A stretch of DNA of 64,000 bases from Chrysomallon squamiferum. Its lineage: Eukaryota; Mollusca; Gastropoda; Neomphalida; Peltospiridae. The notes below the pieces were generated by a model. The model was not told where the DNA came from. It searched no databases and saw only the letters and a program-made list of their open reading frames with translations. Positions 35,880 through 47,226 of the stretch are shown here, one piece after another. The position numbers and the translations under genes were made by a program. Position 1 is the stretch's first letter. Each line of letters opens with the position of its first letter. The stretch spans positions 4,665,443 to 4,729,442 of the forward strand of contig CM022672.1 in assembly GCA_012295275.1 (NCBI GenBank). The letters run 5' to 3'.

Positions 35880-36780
35880 TCTGTAGGTGCACATAGCTTA
35901 GACAGTAACACTTTCACTTACGTTTATTATATAACATTCTGTTTTAAAATTCCCGATTTTTCTTTTCTTCTGTCTCAGTCTCTACTGACATTTTACCTAA
36001 ACTTACGGAAAAAAAAAATTCTTAAGCGGTTTCTCAAAACGTATCTGTCACACATCATTTATTCTAAATTAGAATTTGAAAAAATGACTATTTACTGACT
36101 TTTGTAGTAAATTATGGCAACGTAACTTTATTTCCATCTCAGTAGCGATCATGAAGACTGTGTTTCCCTTGCAGTGATAAAACAGTGAGTTATCGGGACA
36201 ATTATCTTTCCCATGAGGTGAATGAAATTATTTAGAATTTATCTTAAAACTGGGTCTCCCTCGTGTTGTCGTGATACAGAGATTGTAAGAAAAGTTAATA
36301 TTTATGACGATCCTCAATAAAGTATGGTTATGGGTTACGGTTCTTTGAGATCGGAATGAGGGGCTAATACAGGATTGGTCACGGCAGTAATTCTACTAAG
36401 GGTGAATCCTGCAGTATTTACTGATCCAATCATTGCTTTACTACTGAGTTTATCAAATATTTCCCGTTATGTTTTTGACTGTCTATGAGAAGGTGTGTTT
36501 AAAACATCCACTGCTGCTCTTGAGTTTCTTTTCTCATTTTATGTTTGATTCTTCGTAAAAATGGGGATGAAATACAATTTACTGTACATTTTTACAAAAA
36601 TGACTGATCGGATTAACGAATCTTTACGGAATACATTTTCTTACTGATGGTTATAAAGCAATATTTCCCGATGTTTTAATGTATCATCCGTACGGTTATA
36701 TAAATATACTGATGCTTGCTACATTATGTATTTGTATGATTAGTATATGTTAGTGTATGTTTATTTGTAAATACGTGTTG
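35880..36780. other. unique AT-rich sequence, no gene seen
   Basis: GGGTGAATCCTGC near 36400 has a weak B-box look, but no A box was found. No other signal. Confidence 0.5.
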
Positions 36781-36793
36781 ACGTATGTAAAAT

Positions 36794-36868
36794 GTGTGTG
36801 TGTGTGTGTGTGTGTGTATATGATGTTAAAACATCAGTCTTATATATATATATATATATATATAATTC
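36794..36868. repeat. (TG)n and (TA)n microsatellites
   Basis: TG to 36818 and TA at about 36841-36864, separated by the left arm of an inverted repeat. Confidence 0.95.
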
Positions 36869-36986
36869 TCTCTCCCCCTGTCTCTGTATGTTTATATTAT
36901 GTATTTGTGCTTGTTTGTGTAAAGTGTAAGTTGTTACATATTTAATGCTCGTTGCACTATAAAAGCAATAAGACTGATGTTTTAAC
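36825..36986. repeat. 19-bp perfect inverted repeat, 124-bp loop
   Basis: GTTAAAACATCAGTCTTAT at 36825-36843 and ATAAGACTGATGTTTTAAC at 36968-36986 are exact reverse complements. The interior starts with the TA run and contains no open frame of interest. It could be the terminal inverted repeats of a tiny non-autonomous DNA element, but I did not find a target-site duplication. Confidence 0.8.
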
Positions 36987-37108
36987 ACCTCTGCCTGTAG
37001 CTAAATCATACCTCGCTTTTGTTAATGGACGTCCGTCAATAAATTATTCAAAACTGGGTTTTCTCACGTGTAGTTGCGGGTTTTTTTTTTTTATAGGATT
37101 ATATATAG

Positions 37109-37109
<1 letters not shown>

Positions 37110-37143
<34 letters not shown>

Positions 37144-37172
37144 TGTATGTGTGTGTGTGTATCTATCTATGT
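37110..37172. repeat. (TG)n microsatellite
   Basis: TG units with TTTG and TATG interruptions, ending in TATC units. Confidence 0.94.
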
Positions 37173-37415
37173 ATACTCCTGTTCTATGTTGTTCAAGGCT
37201 TTTTGTTTTATTGTATTTTAATAAATTTTGTTTTGTGTTTCTATGTACAAATTGTGTCAGTGTCTTTTTAAGACGATGTAAAATGGTTATAGCATAATGG
37301 TCGTAGTTTTCATCACAGAGAACTGATAACATTAACAACGACAGTGAGTATGTATTTTTATGATAGATGTAATATGAAATAAATAAATAAAAACTCTAGT
37401 TAATGTTTTATTGAA

Positions 37416-37417
<2 letters not shown>

Positions 37418-37454
<37 letters not shown>

Positions 37455-37558
37455 GTTGTTGTTATTATTGTTATTGTTATTATTGTTATTATTGTTATTA
37501 TTGTTATTATTATTGTTGTTATTATTATTATTATTGTTATTATTATTACCATTATCAT
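37418..37558. repeat. TTA/TTG trinucleotide array
   Basis: TTA units, then mixed TTG and TTATTG units. Confidence 0.96.
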
Positions 37559-37920
37559 TTTTAATTAACCATTGCTAAGAAAGTTAACAACCCTCTCATT
37601 CATCACTGAAAAAATGTCCCTCCCCTCTACTCGGAGTGACACGTCCCTGAAGTCTGGTTTACAAGTGATGGAGTGAAGACACCGCACTTCTGAATTACAG
37701 CCGCCCCCACCCCACCCTTCAGCGTCAGGGGACGTCCCTTAACACAGCTCTGTGAATTCACTGCTAAGTACACTGTCCACGTGCCCGCTTTGTAACTAGT
37801 AGAGGCAACAACGCGGTTAAGTACCGTCCCCGCATTTGGTTTATTTTATTATTTACAGTAGATCTTTCGTTCCTCGTTTGCTTCATTCTTTATTTCTCGG
37901 GTTTGATGTTCTTGAATTAT
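37559..37920. other. unique sequence, somewhat richer in G+C, no gene seen
   Basis: The 37610-37830 stretch is more balanced in composition and contains a C-rich patch (GCCCCCACCCCACCC near 37703). No open frame or RNA gene is supported. Confidence 0.5.
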
Positions 37921-37926
37921 AGCAGA

Positions 37927-37955
37927 ATATTATTATTGTTATTGTTTTATTTATT

Positions 37956-38017
<62 letters not shown>

Positions 38018-38100
38018 TGTTATTGTTGTTGTTGTTGTTGTTGTTATGTTGCTGTTGCTGTTGTCGTTGTTGTCGCTGCTGTTAATGCTGTTGAAACAGT
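37927..38100. repeat. TTA/TTTA/TTG/CTG repeat cluster
   Basis: TTTA units, a long TTA block, TTG units, then imperfect GCTGTT units. The poly-Leu and poly-Ile frames are by-products. Confidence 0.95.
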
Positions 38101-38154
38101 TATTGTTGCTATGAGTTTTCGCACTCAGAATTAACAATCACATTCCCTTTTATA

Positions 38155-38156
<2 letters not shown>

Positions 38157-38228
<72 letters not shown>
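38157..38228. repeat. (CT)n microsatellite, about 70 bp
   Basis: Uninterrupted CT. Confidence 0.97.
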
Positions 38229-38231
<3 letters not shown>

Positions 38232-38740
38232 ACTACATCTTTATCTCTGTGAACTGTTTTTCTTCTCTGTTTCTCAATCACTCTCAACTCCTGCGTGTAC
38301 AGAATACTGTGATCAGAAGCAGTTTCATTGACATTTCTAACGCATTCACTACAGATATATCTTTTGTCTGTCTTTCGAGAGCGGCAGAACGCGCAAACAA
38401 ATGTTACAAATAATAATATATCACTGATAGATAAATCTGGAAATGTGTGGCTTTCATGAATAATTCACCACTGGACGATATTTTCCTGATCTCAGTACAA
38501 AACAAAGACGGTGCCTTATTATTAATACTGTATTATTTCCCACTGCAGCATTTTTCTTGCAACTGGTTCAACGGCATGCGACACACAAATACTTACTAGA
38601 ATCACTCCGATGATAATTAATCATGATGTTAGCTCAAAGTCATTTCATAAAAAAATCGTTCTTATTTTTTTCGTTCGATCTTAAGTCAGCCTTGTTCATT
38701 AACAATACTGAATAATTCAACAAGAAAATGCTTTTTTTAT
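38229..38740. other. unique sequence, no gene seen
   Basis: Mixed composition without coding or RNA signal. Confidence 0.6.
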
Positions 38741-38744
38741 TTAT

Positions 38745-38825
38745 ATGTATATATGTATGTATGTGTGTGTGTATGTATGTATGTGTGTGTGTATATATGT
38801 ATGTGTGTGTGTGTATGTGTGTGTG

Positions 38826-38859
<34 letters not shown>

Positions 38860-38909
38860 TGTATGTATGTATGTATGTATGTATGTATGTATGTATGTAT
38901 GTATGTACA
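38745..38909. repeat. (ATGT)n array
   Basis: Interrupted GTGT/ATGT units to 38832, then perfect ATGT units to about 38906. Confidence 0.97.
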
Positions 38910-39195
38910 TAAATATATGATTGTTGCTGTATTGGAATTCTGTATTCTTCCAGATGTAACATATAAAAACATAGAGTATGAAAAAACGGAAGCCACAGTT
39001 TTTTTCCCCTCTTTTTGTTATTGTTGTTGTTTTTTTGTTTTTGATTATTGATTTTGTTTTAATTTTTTTTTTTAATTTTTTGGTTAATTCTTATTATATT
39101 AGATGTATAATCAAAATGTTTACCGAGATCTATAAGAAATTAAATGAAATAAAATATATCAGTTATTTTATTTCTTTAATTCATGCATTCTTTCA

Positions 39196-39545
39196 GTTTA
39201 CATACAAATTTCACATTTAACCAGATTTATAAATATTTCACATCCACTAAAATTTCAAATTAAATTAAAATATTTCACATTACATTATATCGCATTTCAC
39301 ATTTAACATAAAACCACGTTCCACAGTAACCCATGTCATTTTTCACATTACAGTTACCATACTTTTCACCTGACACTGTAATAACCTCAGCCGCATTTTA
39401 CATATAATTGACATTTTGCAGTTACCGAGATTTCAAATGTATCAGTTTTCACATTTACAAGATTGCGCATTTCTCTAGTAGCTAAATGAACATTTAATTT
39501 ATCACATTAACCAGATTTCACCATCGTTCACCCAGCGGCCTTCAC
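39196..39545. repeat. possible decayed repeat built on TTTCACATT
   Basis: TTTCACAT or a close variant occurs about eight times in 350 bp, with AACCAGATT or ACCATA pieces between. Spacing is irregular, about 20-45 bp. It reads like an old tandem array. Confidence 0.4.
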
Positions 39546-40450
39546 TCATTTCACGTTTCAGAAGTGGGTGTGAGCGCAAATTTCAATATTTGCCAGTACT
39601 TCTGAAATGAATTTACAGAAGAACTATCAAAGAGAAAAAAAAAAAAAAAAAATCTTAGCCCAAAACCCGACAACACTGAGTTGAAAACATCCTTTAGTAT
39701 TGACACATTTTCCGTTTGCTACCAGATCTCGATATTAATCGAACTGCTGTCTAATGGCGCGTTCTCACCACGCGAGTTATGATAACGATATTTAATATGA
39801 AACGTACTGGAGATGTTTTGACTGTATTACCTTTGCACGCACATTAGAAATTCTACCGTTCTGTGTGCAGTCCTCTTTGCCAGAAGCCCATTTTCATCCT
39901 TTATAATTATCAGTATGAAGAAGTAACATGCTGCATTAAAAGTGGAATTCACATGTTCATATGATTCACTGTCATATATTATTAGAAAGTTATTTTACGT
40001 AAAATGACAAACATTTTTCAGTAAAGTCAAAATTTATTTTTTTAAATAATAATAATAAAACATTTAAATAAATTTAAAAAAAAGATTTGATATATATTAT
40101 TCTAGCAAGTGGCTTATTTGTACGTTCATCTCGGAATCCAGTCATTAGCATTAAATACACTAAACTTTCAGTAATTATACGATTGACTATTTCAGTCACG
40201 TTATGTCTTAGAGTAACGTCGTGAACTCAAGCCATAAATTTCACAACAGACAGGAGATTAATTTGTTTGGTCGCTCTGCTTAAAACGGAAGTGACGCTGT
40301 ATTGCTGGGCTAATTTTTAAGCTCTAAGAGTCTCAGTTTAAGTAATGCTGAAGAGACAGTTGTAACTGACGACAAGTGAAACGTTTTGGCGTAACACAAG
40401 ATCAACGCAAAACTGAGAGTGTTTGGCTTATTTTCAATCAATGTGATATG
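39546..40450. other. unique AT-rich sequence, no gene seen
   Basis: An A run of about 18 near 39635-39652 is the only simple repeat. Stops are frequent in all frames. Confidence 0.6.
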
Positions 40451-40454
40451 CTCA

Positions 40455-40640
40455 GTGATTTGTGTGTGTGTGTGTATTTGTGTGTGTGTGTGTATCTAAC
40501 TTATAATAAAGCTAATGCAAAAGTTATTATTTAGATAATAGCAATAATAATAATAAGAAGAAGACAAAGAAGAAGAACAAGGACAACAACAACAACAACA
40601 ATAGTAATAAAGAGGAAAAAAAAAGGAAAAATAAATTAAA
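40455..40640. repeat. (GT)n then AAT/AAG/CAA trinucleotide tract
   Basis: GT units with one ATTT interruption to about 40492. After unique sequence, AAT, AAG, GAC, CAA and AAT units run from 40537 to about 40620. Confidence 0.9.
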
Positions 40641-40679
40641 ATAAATTTATACAGGTGAACCAGTCTAATGGAATCGATG

Positions 40680-41120
40680 CCACAAATTGCATCATGTGAG
40701 CGCGGCTTTAAACGAAACTATATATATAACTAATGCGTCCATCAGCGCGCTATTTAAGAACGGCGACTATGGCAGAAAGCGCTAGCGCTTCTCCGTCAGT
40801 TCTTGTCCATTGATTTGATTAACTTGCTTGGTTTTCCGTTAGCCTGACTCCATCTCCAAGCACTAAGACGATATTCGGTTAAATCTGTGATGATAACCTT
40901 TTAAGAGAATTAATGCCTCGACTGGCGCTTGGCGTGTCCTCTGACGATAACTTTTTAAACGAGTTAGCAGATTTGTGTTGTCATAGCCATTTAATTCTAT
41001 AGAACTGTAAGTCGCTGTTCCTTGCTCATATATTTTAGTGTCATTAGCGAGACGCTACTTCGCACACAGTTCTTTTTCGTGGTAGTGTTCGTTATACATA
41101 CCTGGTGACATTTTTAAAAT
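40680..41120. other. locally GC-richer island, no gene called
   Basis: Composition is more balanced than the flanks and CpG-containing words (GCGCGC, AACGGCG, AGCGCT) are frequent. It contains TATATATA at 40721-40728, TATTTAAG at 40751-40758 and a 14-bp perfect palindrome. This could be a promoter or part of a retroelement LTR, but neither is shown: the only Inr-like TCAGTTC lies too far from the TATA-like words and no coding frame follows. Confidence 0.35.
40777..40790. other. 14-bp perfect palindrome
   Basis: AAGCGCTAGCGCTT equals its own reverse complement. It contains two AGCGCT half-repeats in tandem. Confidence 0.8.
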
Positions 41121-41159
41121 CGTGTCTCTGTCTATGTCCGTCTCCCTACAGTCATTTTT

Positions 41160-41500
41160 TTTTTTTTTTATAATTGTCTGTGTATGTAACTTTCATTCTA
41201 TCTGACTGGCCGCTTTTATATCTATCTATCGATCTATTTATATGTCTTTCTGTCTAACCGCTTATCCATTTATTTATATATATGTTTGTCTGTCTCTCTG
41301 TCTGTTTGTCTACATAACTTACTATCTATCTGTCCATATACCTGTCTATATCCAGATCTATGCATCCATTTGTCTACATATCTAAGCTATCTCTCTCTAT
41401 CTATCTCGCTATCTATCTCTATATATATTTGTCTTTCTATCTGTCTATTTCGCTGTCTCTCACTGTTTTTGTGTTTCTATCTCTGTGTTTGACTGGGTTT
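41160..41500. repeat. degenerate TCTA/TCTG array
   Basis: CTAT, CTGT and CTGTT units with many substitutions. It is much less pure than the array at 25181. Confidence 0.85.
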
Positions 41501-41533
41501 CTGACTGAAGGTCTTTGTGTCTACTGCTATGTC

Positions 41534-41564
41534 ATACGTAAGTTTTAACAAGAAACTTACGTAT
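41534..41564. other. perfect 12-bp stem hairpin
   Basis: ATACGTAAGTTT at 41534-41545 and AAACTTACGTAT at 41553-41564 are exact reverse complements around a 7-base loop. Confidence 0.8.
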
Positions 41565-42073
41565 ATAATTATACTGAATGTAATCCGGGCATTTAGTTAG
41601 GACTTTAACATACACTTTAAAGTCTACACAGTTTATTTAATGTGTTTGTTCTCACCATCACAGATAACTTTTTGTTTATTTGCTGTCTGGGTGTGTTCGA
41701 CACGTGTTTATATTATTCTCGGTATGCGCATCCAGTTTACCTAACAAGTGTTTTGTTTACTGCACGTGTTTGCACTTCAAATGGCTGCTACTTAAACGTG
41801 CACGGTATTAAAGTAAACACAAGCACCAAGATTTCATCTTTCATTATGTTGTAATTGCAACGAAACTAGATGAAGTAGCTTCTTACAGTTTTTCATTAAA
41901 GAAAGAGAGAGAGAGAGAAAAAAAAAAAGATACTCAAATACTAGGTTAAGTTATCTGGAATTTAAGAAGGAAAAGTTTTGCTTGAAGAAATTTGTGAAAT
42001 CTTAAAAATCGAAGTCTTATAAAAATAAGTCGAAGTTAAATATGTCGTTATTACCGAGTATTTTGTTGAAGAC

Positions 42074-42157
42074 ATACACACACACACACAAACGTATGCT
42101 CTGACTCACAAACCCACGCACATGCGTACATACCCACACACCTACCCACACACACAG

Positions 42158-42185
<28 letters not shown>
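42074..42185. repeat. (CA)n cluster, interrupted
   Basis: CA blocks at 42074-42090 and 42155-42182 with ACCCACAC-type units between. Confidence 0.94.
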
Positions 42186-42188
<3 letters not shown>

Positions 42189-43005
42189 TAGTTATGGAGC
42201 CCACGTATTATTATCAATCCCATCCCAAAATCCGCGCTTGTGTACTTTTTTTTTTTCACAGCTTATTTCGTGTTTCTAACGGAAGGTGTTTTTAAAACCC
42301 TTTCAAATACTTCAGCTACTTGTTGAGATAATGTTTGCAGGACTCGTTGGAGGTTTTGGCAGTTTATCGTGATCACTTTATCATTTTCGTTTGTTTGTTC
42401 TTGGTCATGTTATTTTAAGCACCGGGTATTTGCGCACTTTATTCTAGCACAGTAAAGCTTTGTTCACACCATGCAACTTATCGCACTGATTTGAAACACG
42501 TTGTGTAAATAGTTATATAATATTACTCATTTATTTCTTTTGTTACTTGTTATTAATTTTATTTACTATTTATTAAATTAAAGCGATTTTCTCGCTATAG
42601 GATTTGTATAATAGCATGAGATTAATGTACTGAAATATAAGAATCCTTCTTAAATTTTAATGAGCTATTACATTACGTAATAGAATTATAATATTTATTA
42701 TTTATTTATTTTTACTATAAGTTACATAATGGAAATGAATCTTAAATAAAATCTGATAAAAAAAAAAAAAAAAACTTAAATTCGTACGATCGGCTCCTTC
42801 GATAATCGTTGTTTGATAATCGTACGATTATTGTCTGTTCATGATTAATCGCTGATAGACATAATGTGACAGACTAGATCACGAGTCACTACACACAGTT
42901 ACTTTAACACGTTTAACTCACTGTACTACACATGTCCGGTGCACGCCAGTTAATTCTGTTACTTCAGCTATTTGTACGAACTATCTGAGGTATTTCTGAA
43001 TCTTT
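42186..43005. other. AT-rich unique sequence, no gene seen
   Basis: A run of about 16 A near 42759-42774. No coding or RNA signal seen. Confidence 0.6.
42816..42831. other. 16-bp perfect palindrome
   Basis: ATAATCGTACGATTAT equals its own reverse complement. A related CGTACGATCG lies 30 bp upstream. Confidence 0.8.
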
Positions 43006-43009
43006 ATTA

Positions 43010-43044
43010 TATTTTATTTTATTTTATTTTATTTGTTTGAATGT

Positions 43045-43075
<31 letters not shown>

Positions 43076-43223
43076 TTCATTTTGTTTGTTTGTTTGTTTC
43101 TTTATTTCATTATTTCTTTCTTTCTTAATTAATTAATTAATTTATTTATTATTTTAATTTTTTTCTTTCTTCTTTTTTTTTTTTTTTTTTTTTTAGATAA
43201 AACTCTACATTTTCCCATTAACA

Positions 43224-43255
<32 letters not shown>
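43010..43255. repeat. T-rich tract with ATTTT, TTTA, TTTG, TTAA units and poly-T
   Basis: Successive ATTTT, TTTA, TTTG, TTTC and TTAA units followed by T runs of over 20 at about 43172-43194 and 43228-43255. Confidence 0.95.
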
Positions 43256-43260
<5 letters not shown>

Positions 43261-43724
43261 CTTTTACATGTACCTTGCCAAATGTTGAAAAGCCCAGACT
43301 TTGAAAACCAGTAATAAGTCAGTTAGTCCAGCGTCTGTGTTGAAACAGCTGGTCGCTGGAAATGCAGCTTTGCCAGACTTTCAAGTTTATTTCCGCAGTT
43401 TTCAAACATCGTCGCCCACTTTTTGTTTTTGTTTTTTTGCCAACAGAATTTTCCAATCTGTTAATAAGCAAAGACCCACGAGAACCGTGATCGAACCGTC
43501 TGCGATTACTTCTTACTGACGTCTTGTCAACGTGTTTACATGTACTGACCGCAAGGGACTGTTATTTACCGTATCTCTAGACAAAGCAGACGTGTTTCTG
43601 GAAAATACGGGCCATATTTAGTTCCTGGGTGTCTGAATACAGACAGGCAACATACGTGTATATAAAATACTGACCATTCAATATTCAAAAACTGTTTACC
43701 GCTGTTTATTTGGTTATTATTATT

Positions 43725-43757
43725 ATTTTTTTTTTTTTGTGTTGTTTCTTCGTTGTT

Positions 43758-43798
<41 letters not shown>

Positions 43799-43836
43799 GT
43801 TTGTTGGTTTGTTTGTTGTTTTTTTTTTTTTTTTAA
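43725..43836. repeat. T-rich tract including poly-T 38
   Basis: T runs separated by GTTG-type words. The run at 43760-43797 is 38 T, the longest homopolymer I saw. Confidence 0.96.
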
Positions 43837-43839
43837 ATT

Positions 43840-44440
43840 AAAAATATGCAGGAATGTAAAAATAAACCATTATAAGAGTCTGAACAGTTTCTTTTAAAAA
43901 AAAAATATATCCAGACTTATTAACAGATGTTAATATTTTCTTCTGTAAATACAGATACAAATACTGACAACAGCAGCAGTGACGTCAGCTTCACTGTTAT
44001 CCGTTTCGTCGCTGATGGTGCAATCAACGCTGCTTCACGTGAACGCCAACACCTACACAGCAACACGACACAAACGAGAGTTTAACGAACTTCCAGTTGT
44101 GAACGCTGTACCAGTGTAATGACCTCTGTAACGTCACTGACAATCACCCTGTCTGTTAATCATTATTTGTGTGTTAGCAGACTTCGTCACAATACCAAAT
44201 AACGTACAGAGAACGTGACTGTACGAGAGTTGAATACGTAACGATATGGTGTTTCTTTTCTTAATTTGCAGACGTGAGTAAACGTGGCTTGAGACGGAAT
44301 TGATTTCACTGTCTCGTGGAGAAATGACAACAACAAATAGCACGTGCATTGCATGGTGTTTTCGTGTCGCTGAAGTGAGTGAAGTACTTCTTAATGTGTA
44401 TTGGAAAAAAAAAATAGCAGCTTATGGTGAAATAAATATT
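43840..44440. other. unique sequence, no gene seen
   Basis: A more balanced patch at 43970-44350 has no supported frame, tRNA or repeat. Confidence 0.5.
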
Positions 44441-44449
44441 CTTTGGGGA

Positions 44450-44700
44450 GAGGGTAAGGGAGAGAAAGAGGGGGAGAGAGAGAAATAATATAGTGATAAA
44501 AAGAATAAACAGCGAAATGAAGAGATAGATAAAAATGAAGGGACATCAACAAATTAGAAAAAACTAAAAGATTGTCTATGAACCAGAGAGATAAAGATTG
44601 AATTAGAGAGAAAAGAAAAAGAGAAAAGGAGAAACCTAGAGCATGACAGACATACGGACAAAGTAAAGAGAAGGAAATGAATTCGAAAAAGAGAGAGAAG
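44450..44700. repeat. purine-rich low-complexity tract
   Basis: Mostly A and G with GAGA, GGGAGA and AAAGAGA words. Degenerate relative to the pure GA arrays. Confidence 0.8.
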
Positions 44701-44723
44701 GGATACAGAGACATTCATAGAAT

Positions 44724-44730
44724 CACACAC

Positions 44731-44822
<92 letters not shown>
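44724..44822. repeat. (CA)4-(GT)n-(GA)n compound microsatellite
   Basis: CACACACA is followed directly by CTGTGTG, so the junction can fold back. GT continues to 44766 and GA to 44822. Confidence 0.97.
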
Positions 44823-44827
<5 letters not shown>

Positions 44828-45097
44828 ATGCGATCAAGATTTATCTCAATCTATTTTTTCATTTTTGTTTTTTTCTTAAATTTCGTTTTTCTTTTCATAT
44901 ATATTTTTTTATTTATCTAATTAATCCAGTGAAGCTGTACGTGCTACTAAAAAAACGCAGTACAGTTTTAAATTATGACACTTCAAAGATTTCACTGAAC
45001 TGGTTCCTGTAATTGTTGTTTTAATTGTAACAGTTACTCTACTGACCTAAAAAACGCTTCACCAGTAAGGATTCCAGTCACCAGTTTTTTAAAATTA

Positions 45098-45127
45098 CTT
45101 CACCTTCACCTTCACCTTCACCTTCAC
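45098..45127. repeat. hexanucleotide (CTTCAC)5
   Basis: Five exact CTTCAC units. It does not match the usual animal telomere unit TTAGGG. Confidence 0.95.
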
Positions 45128-45569
45128 CCACTTAAACTACAAAACCACAGTTTACTTATTTCACCTCTTTGCTCTTTGCCCTAGATCGGTGGATCGAAAC
45201 TGTCAGTTCGACATCTCTCATATTCGACTTCTATTTTCGGTAAACGTATGTGATACAGAATTAACTTTTCAAGTTAATGTAATAATTATTGTCTGAGTGT
45301 GTCGCATGTGAAGGAATCAGATTTCGAACTGACTGTCTCACGTTTTAAAAACAGGCGTAGGCTGGTTACAAATTCATTAGTGGTTACTTATAATTTGCCT
45401 GTCTTGCTATCTACAATCTGCCAACTTCACATCTTCGTGTAACTGACAGAGAAATAATGATTTTACAAGCATGAAAGACAAACTTAACAACAAACAGCAA
45501 CTAGATAGATAATAGTTAGACTGAGATAGTTAGAAGCACGCACATACAAATATGTAGACGAACAGAGAC

Positions 45570-45673
<104 letters not shown>

Positions 45674-45689
45674 ACCACATACACAAACT

Positions 45690-45819
45690 AATTATAATGT
45701 TGTTTTGGCAGTGCAGTGAAACATTTCGAAAAGTGATGACTCGTTCCAATCTAATCAGTAATTTAAACTGAAATTTAAATGCTATACAGACTTGTTATTC
45801 AGTGTTTAGTGGTGTTGAG
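45690..45819. repeat. copy 1 of a dispersed or duplicated segment
   Basis: GCAGTGAAACATTTCGAAAA followed by GTGATGACTCGTT and CAATCTAAT matches 46763-46890. Similarity decays after about 70 bp but resumes at TTATTCAGTGTTTAGTG (45794-45810), which matches CTATTCACTGTTTAGTG downstream of copy 2. Confidence 0.85.
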
Positions 45820-45854
45820 CTCACACATATACATACATAGGTCTTGCCAAGAGT

Positions 45855-45858
45855 CTCT

Positions 45859-45941
<83 letters not shown>
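45855..45941. repeat. (CT)n microsatellite, about 87 bp
   Basis: CT units with one TTCT interruption at the start. Confidence 0.98.
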
Positions 45942-45945
<4 letters not shown>

Positions 45946-46317
45946 GATGATAATCAGACACATTTTTTAAAATCTCCATTCATTCTTTTTATATCAGATT
46001 CTCACCAATTTTTGTCTTTTGTTGCTGGTTTTCTTCTTCTTCTTCTTCTTTCATTCTTTCTTTTTTCTTTTATTTCAGACATTCACATTAATCTTTTTGA
46101 ACATCGATCGGACTTTTCAAACATCAAAGATCCCATTAATATGCTTTTTGTATGCAGTAATGCATAAAAGAAAACATATCATTTTTGTAATTACTTCAAT
46201 TAAATCTTGCGCACGCTTAGAAATACATAATGCTCTGAAGAGGTTTAAGACGCATTTTTTTTTATATTTTTAAAATGCATCATTGTTTGTGATATTATTA
46301 ACATATTCATCATGCTC

Positions 46318-46343
46318 AAATATATATATATATATATATATAT
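46318..46343. repeat. (TA)n microsatellite
   Basis: Alternating TA of about 24 bp, self-complementary. Confidence 0.95.
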
Positions 46344-46762
46344 TTAAGGAAATTAAATTTAAAACAAACACGAGCCTGGCTCCTACGTTCGCGGAGTCGA
46401 CCTTCTGAAAATGGATGTCAGAGACAGTTGATTACTATGACAATTAATGTTCTCTGGAGCGAACTTGTAAGGTAGTCTTTAAAGAAAAATGTTTTCTAAA
46501 TACAGATGGCTGTTGTGCAGAGGTTGCCACCAAAACAGATTTGTCTGCATATGTATTATGATACAAAGCTCTTACGAAATATAATAAATTACCTTAAATG
46601 TAATTTTTTTTAAATAAAAATAAAATAAAGAGAAAAAAAAGAAAGAAAAAAGCAACAGCCCAAATGAAATACAAAATTGGCTCTAAATATTTAATAATGT
46701 AATAATTTTTCCTGAAATGCAAATAACATTTTATAAAACGCAATTACATAGTAATTTATTAT

Positions 46763-46890
46763 AATTATAATGTTGTTTAGAAAATGCAGTGAAACATTTC
46801 GAAAAGTGATGACTCGTTTCAATCTAATGAGTAAACCTAATGTAATTATTAGGCAGGGTTGTCTATTCACTGTTTAGTGTTAACGTTGGG
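46763..46890. repeat. copy 2 of the segment at 45690
   Basis: Same orientation as copy 1, about 1.07 kb away, with a more than 40-bp block that has a single mismatch (GTGAAACATTTCGAAAAGTG and following). Confidence 0.85.
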
Positions 46891-47202
46891 GTATAAAGGG
46901 TCCTAGGATCAACACTCGTCGTAGACTGCAATAGGTGTTTTTCTTTCTATGACCTGGTACATACAACATATATTTTCCTGCTAATAAAGAATATTTAACT
47001 ATTTGAGAATTACTATGTATCTAGCTGCTGAATTATAAAATAATAATGAAACATCTCATATATTCTGCTACAATAGCTTTGGATGTAAAAATAAATAAAA
47101 TATATATTAAAACGTCCTCTTATGGTCTACTTAAACAAATGCTTACATTTAATACCCGATGACAGAAAATTAACAAATATCTGTGTGATGTCAATAAGCG
47201 TG

Positions 47203-47226
47203 AAAAAAAAAAAAAAAAAAAAAAAA
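47203..47226. repeat. poly-A run of about 23
   Basis: Uninterrupted A. A T run of about 18 lies further on at 47430-47447. Confidence 0.93.

Noticed and set aside
40721-40800. Core promoter with TATA box and Inr
   Set aside because: The distance from either TATA-like word to TCAGTTC is not that of a core promoter, and no coding frame follows.
45098-45127. Interstitial telomere repeat
   Set aside because: The unit CTTCAC does not match TTAGGG or other known animal telomere units.
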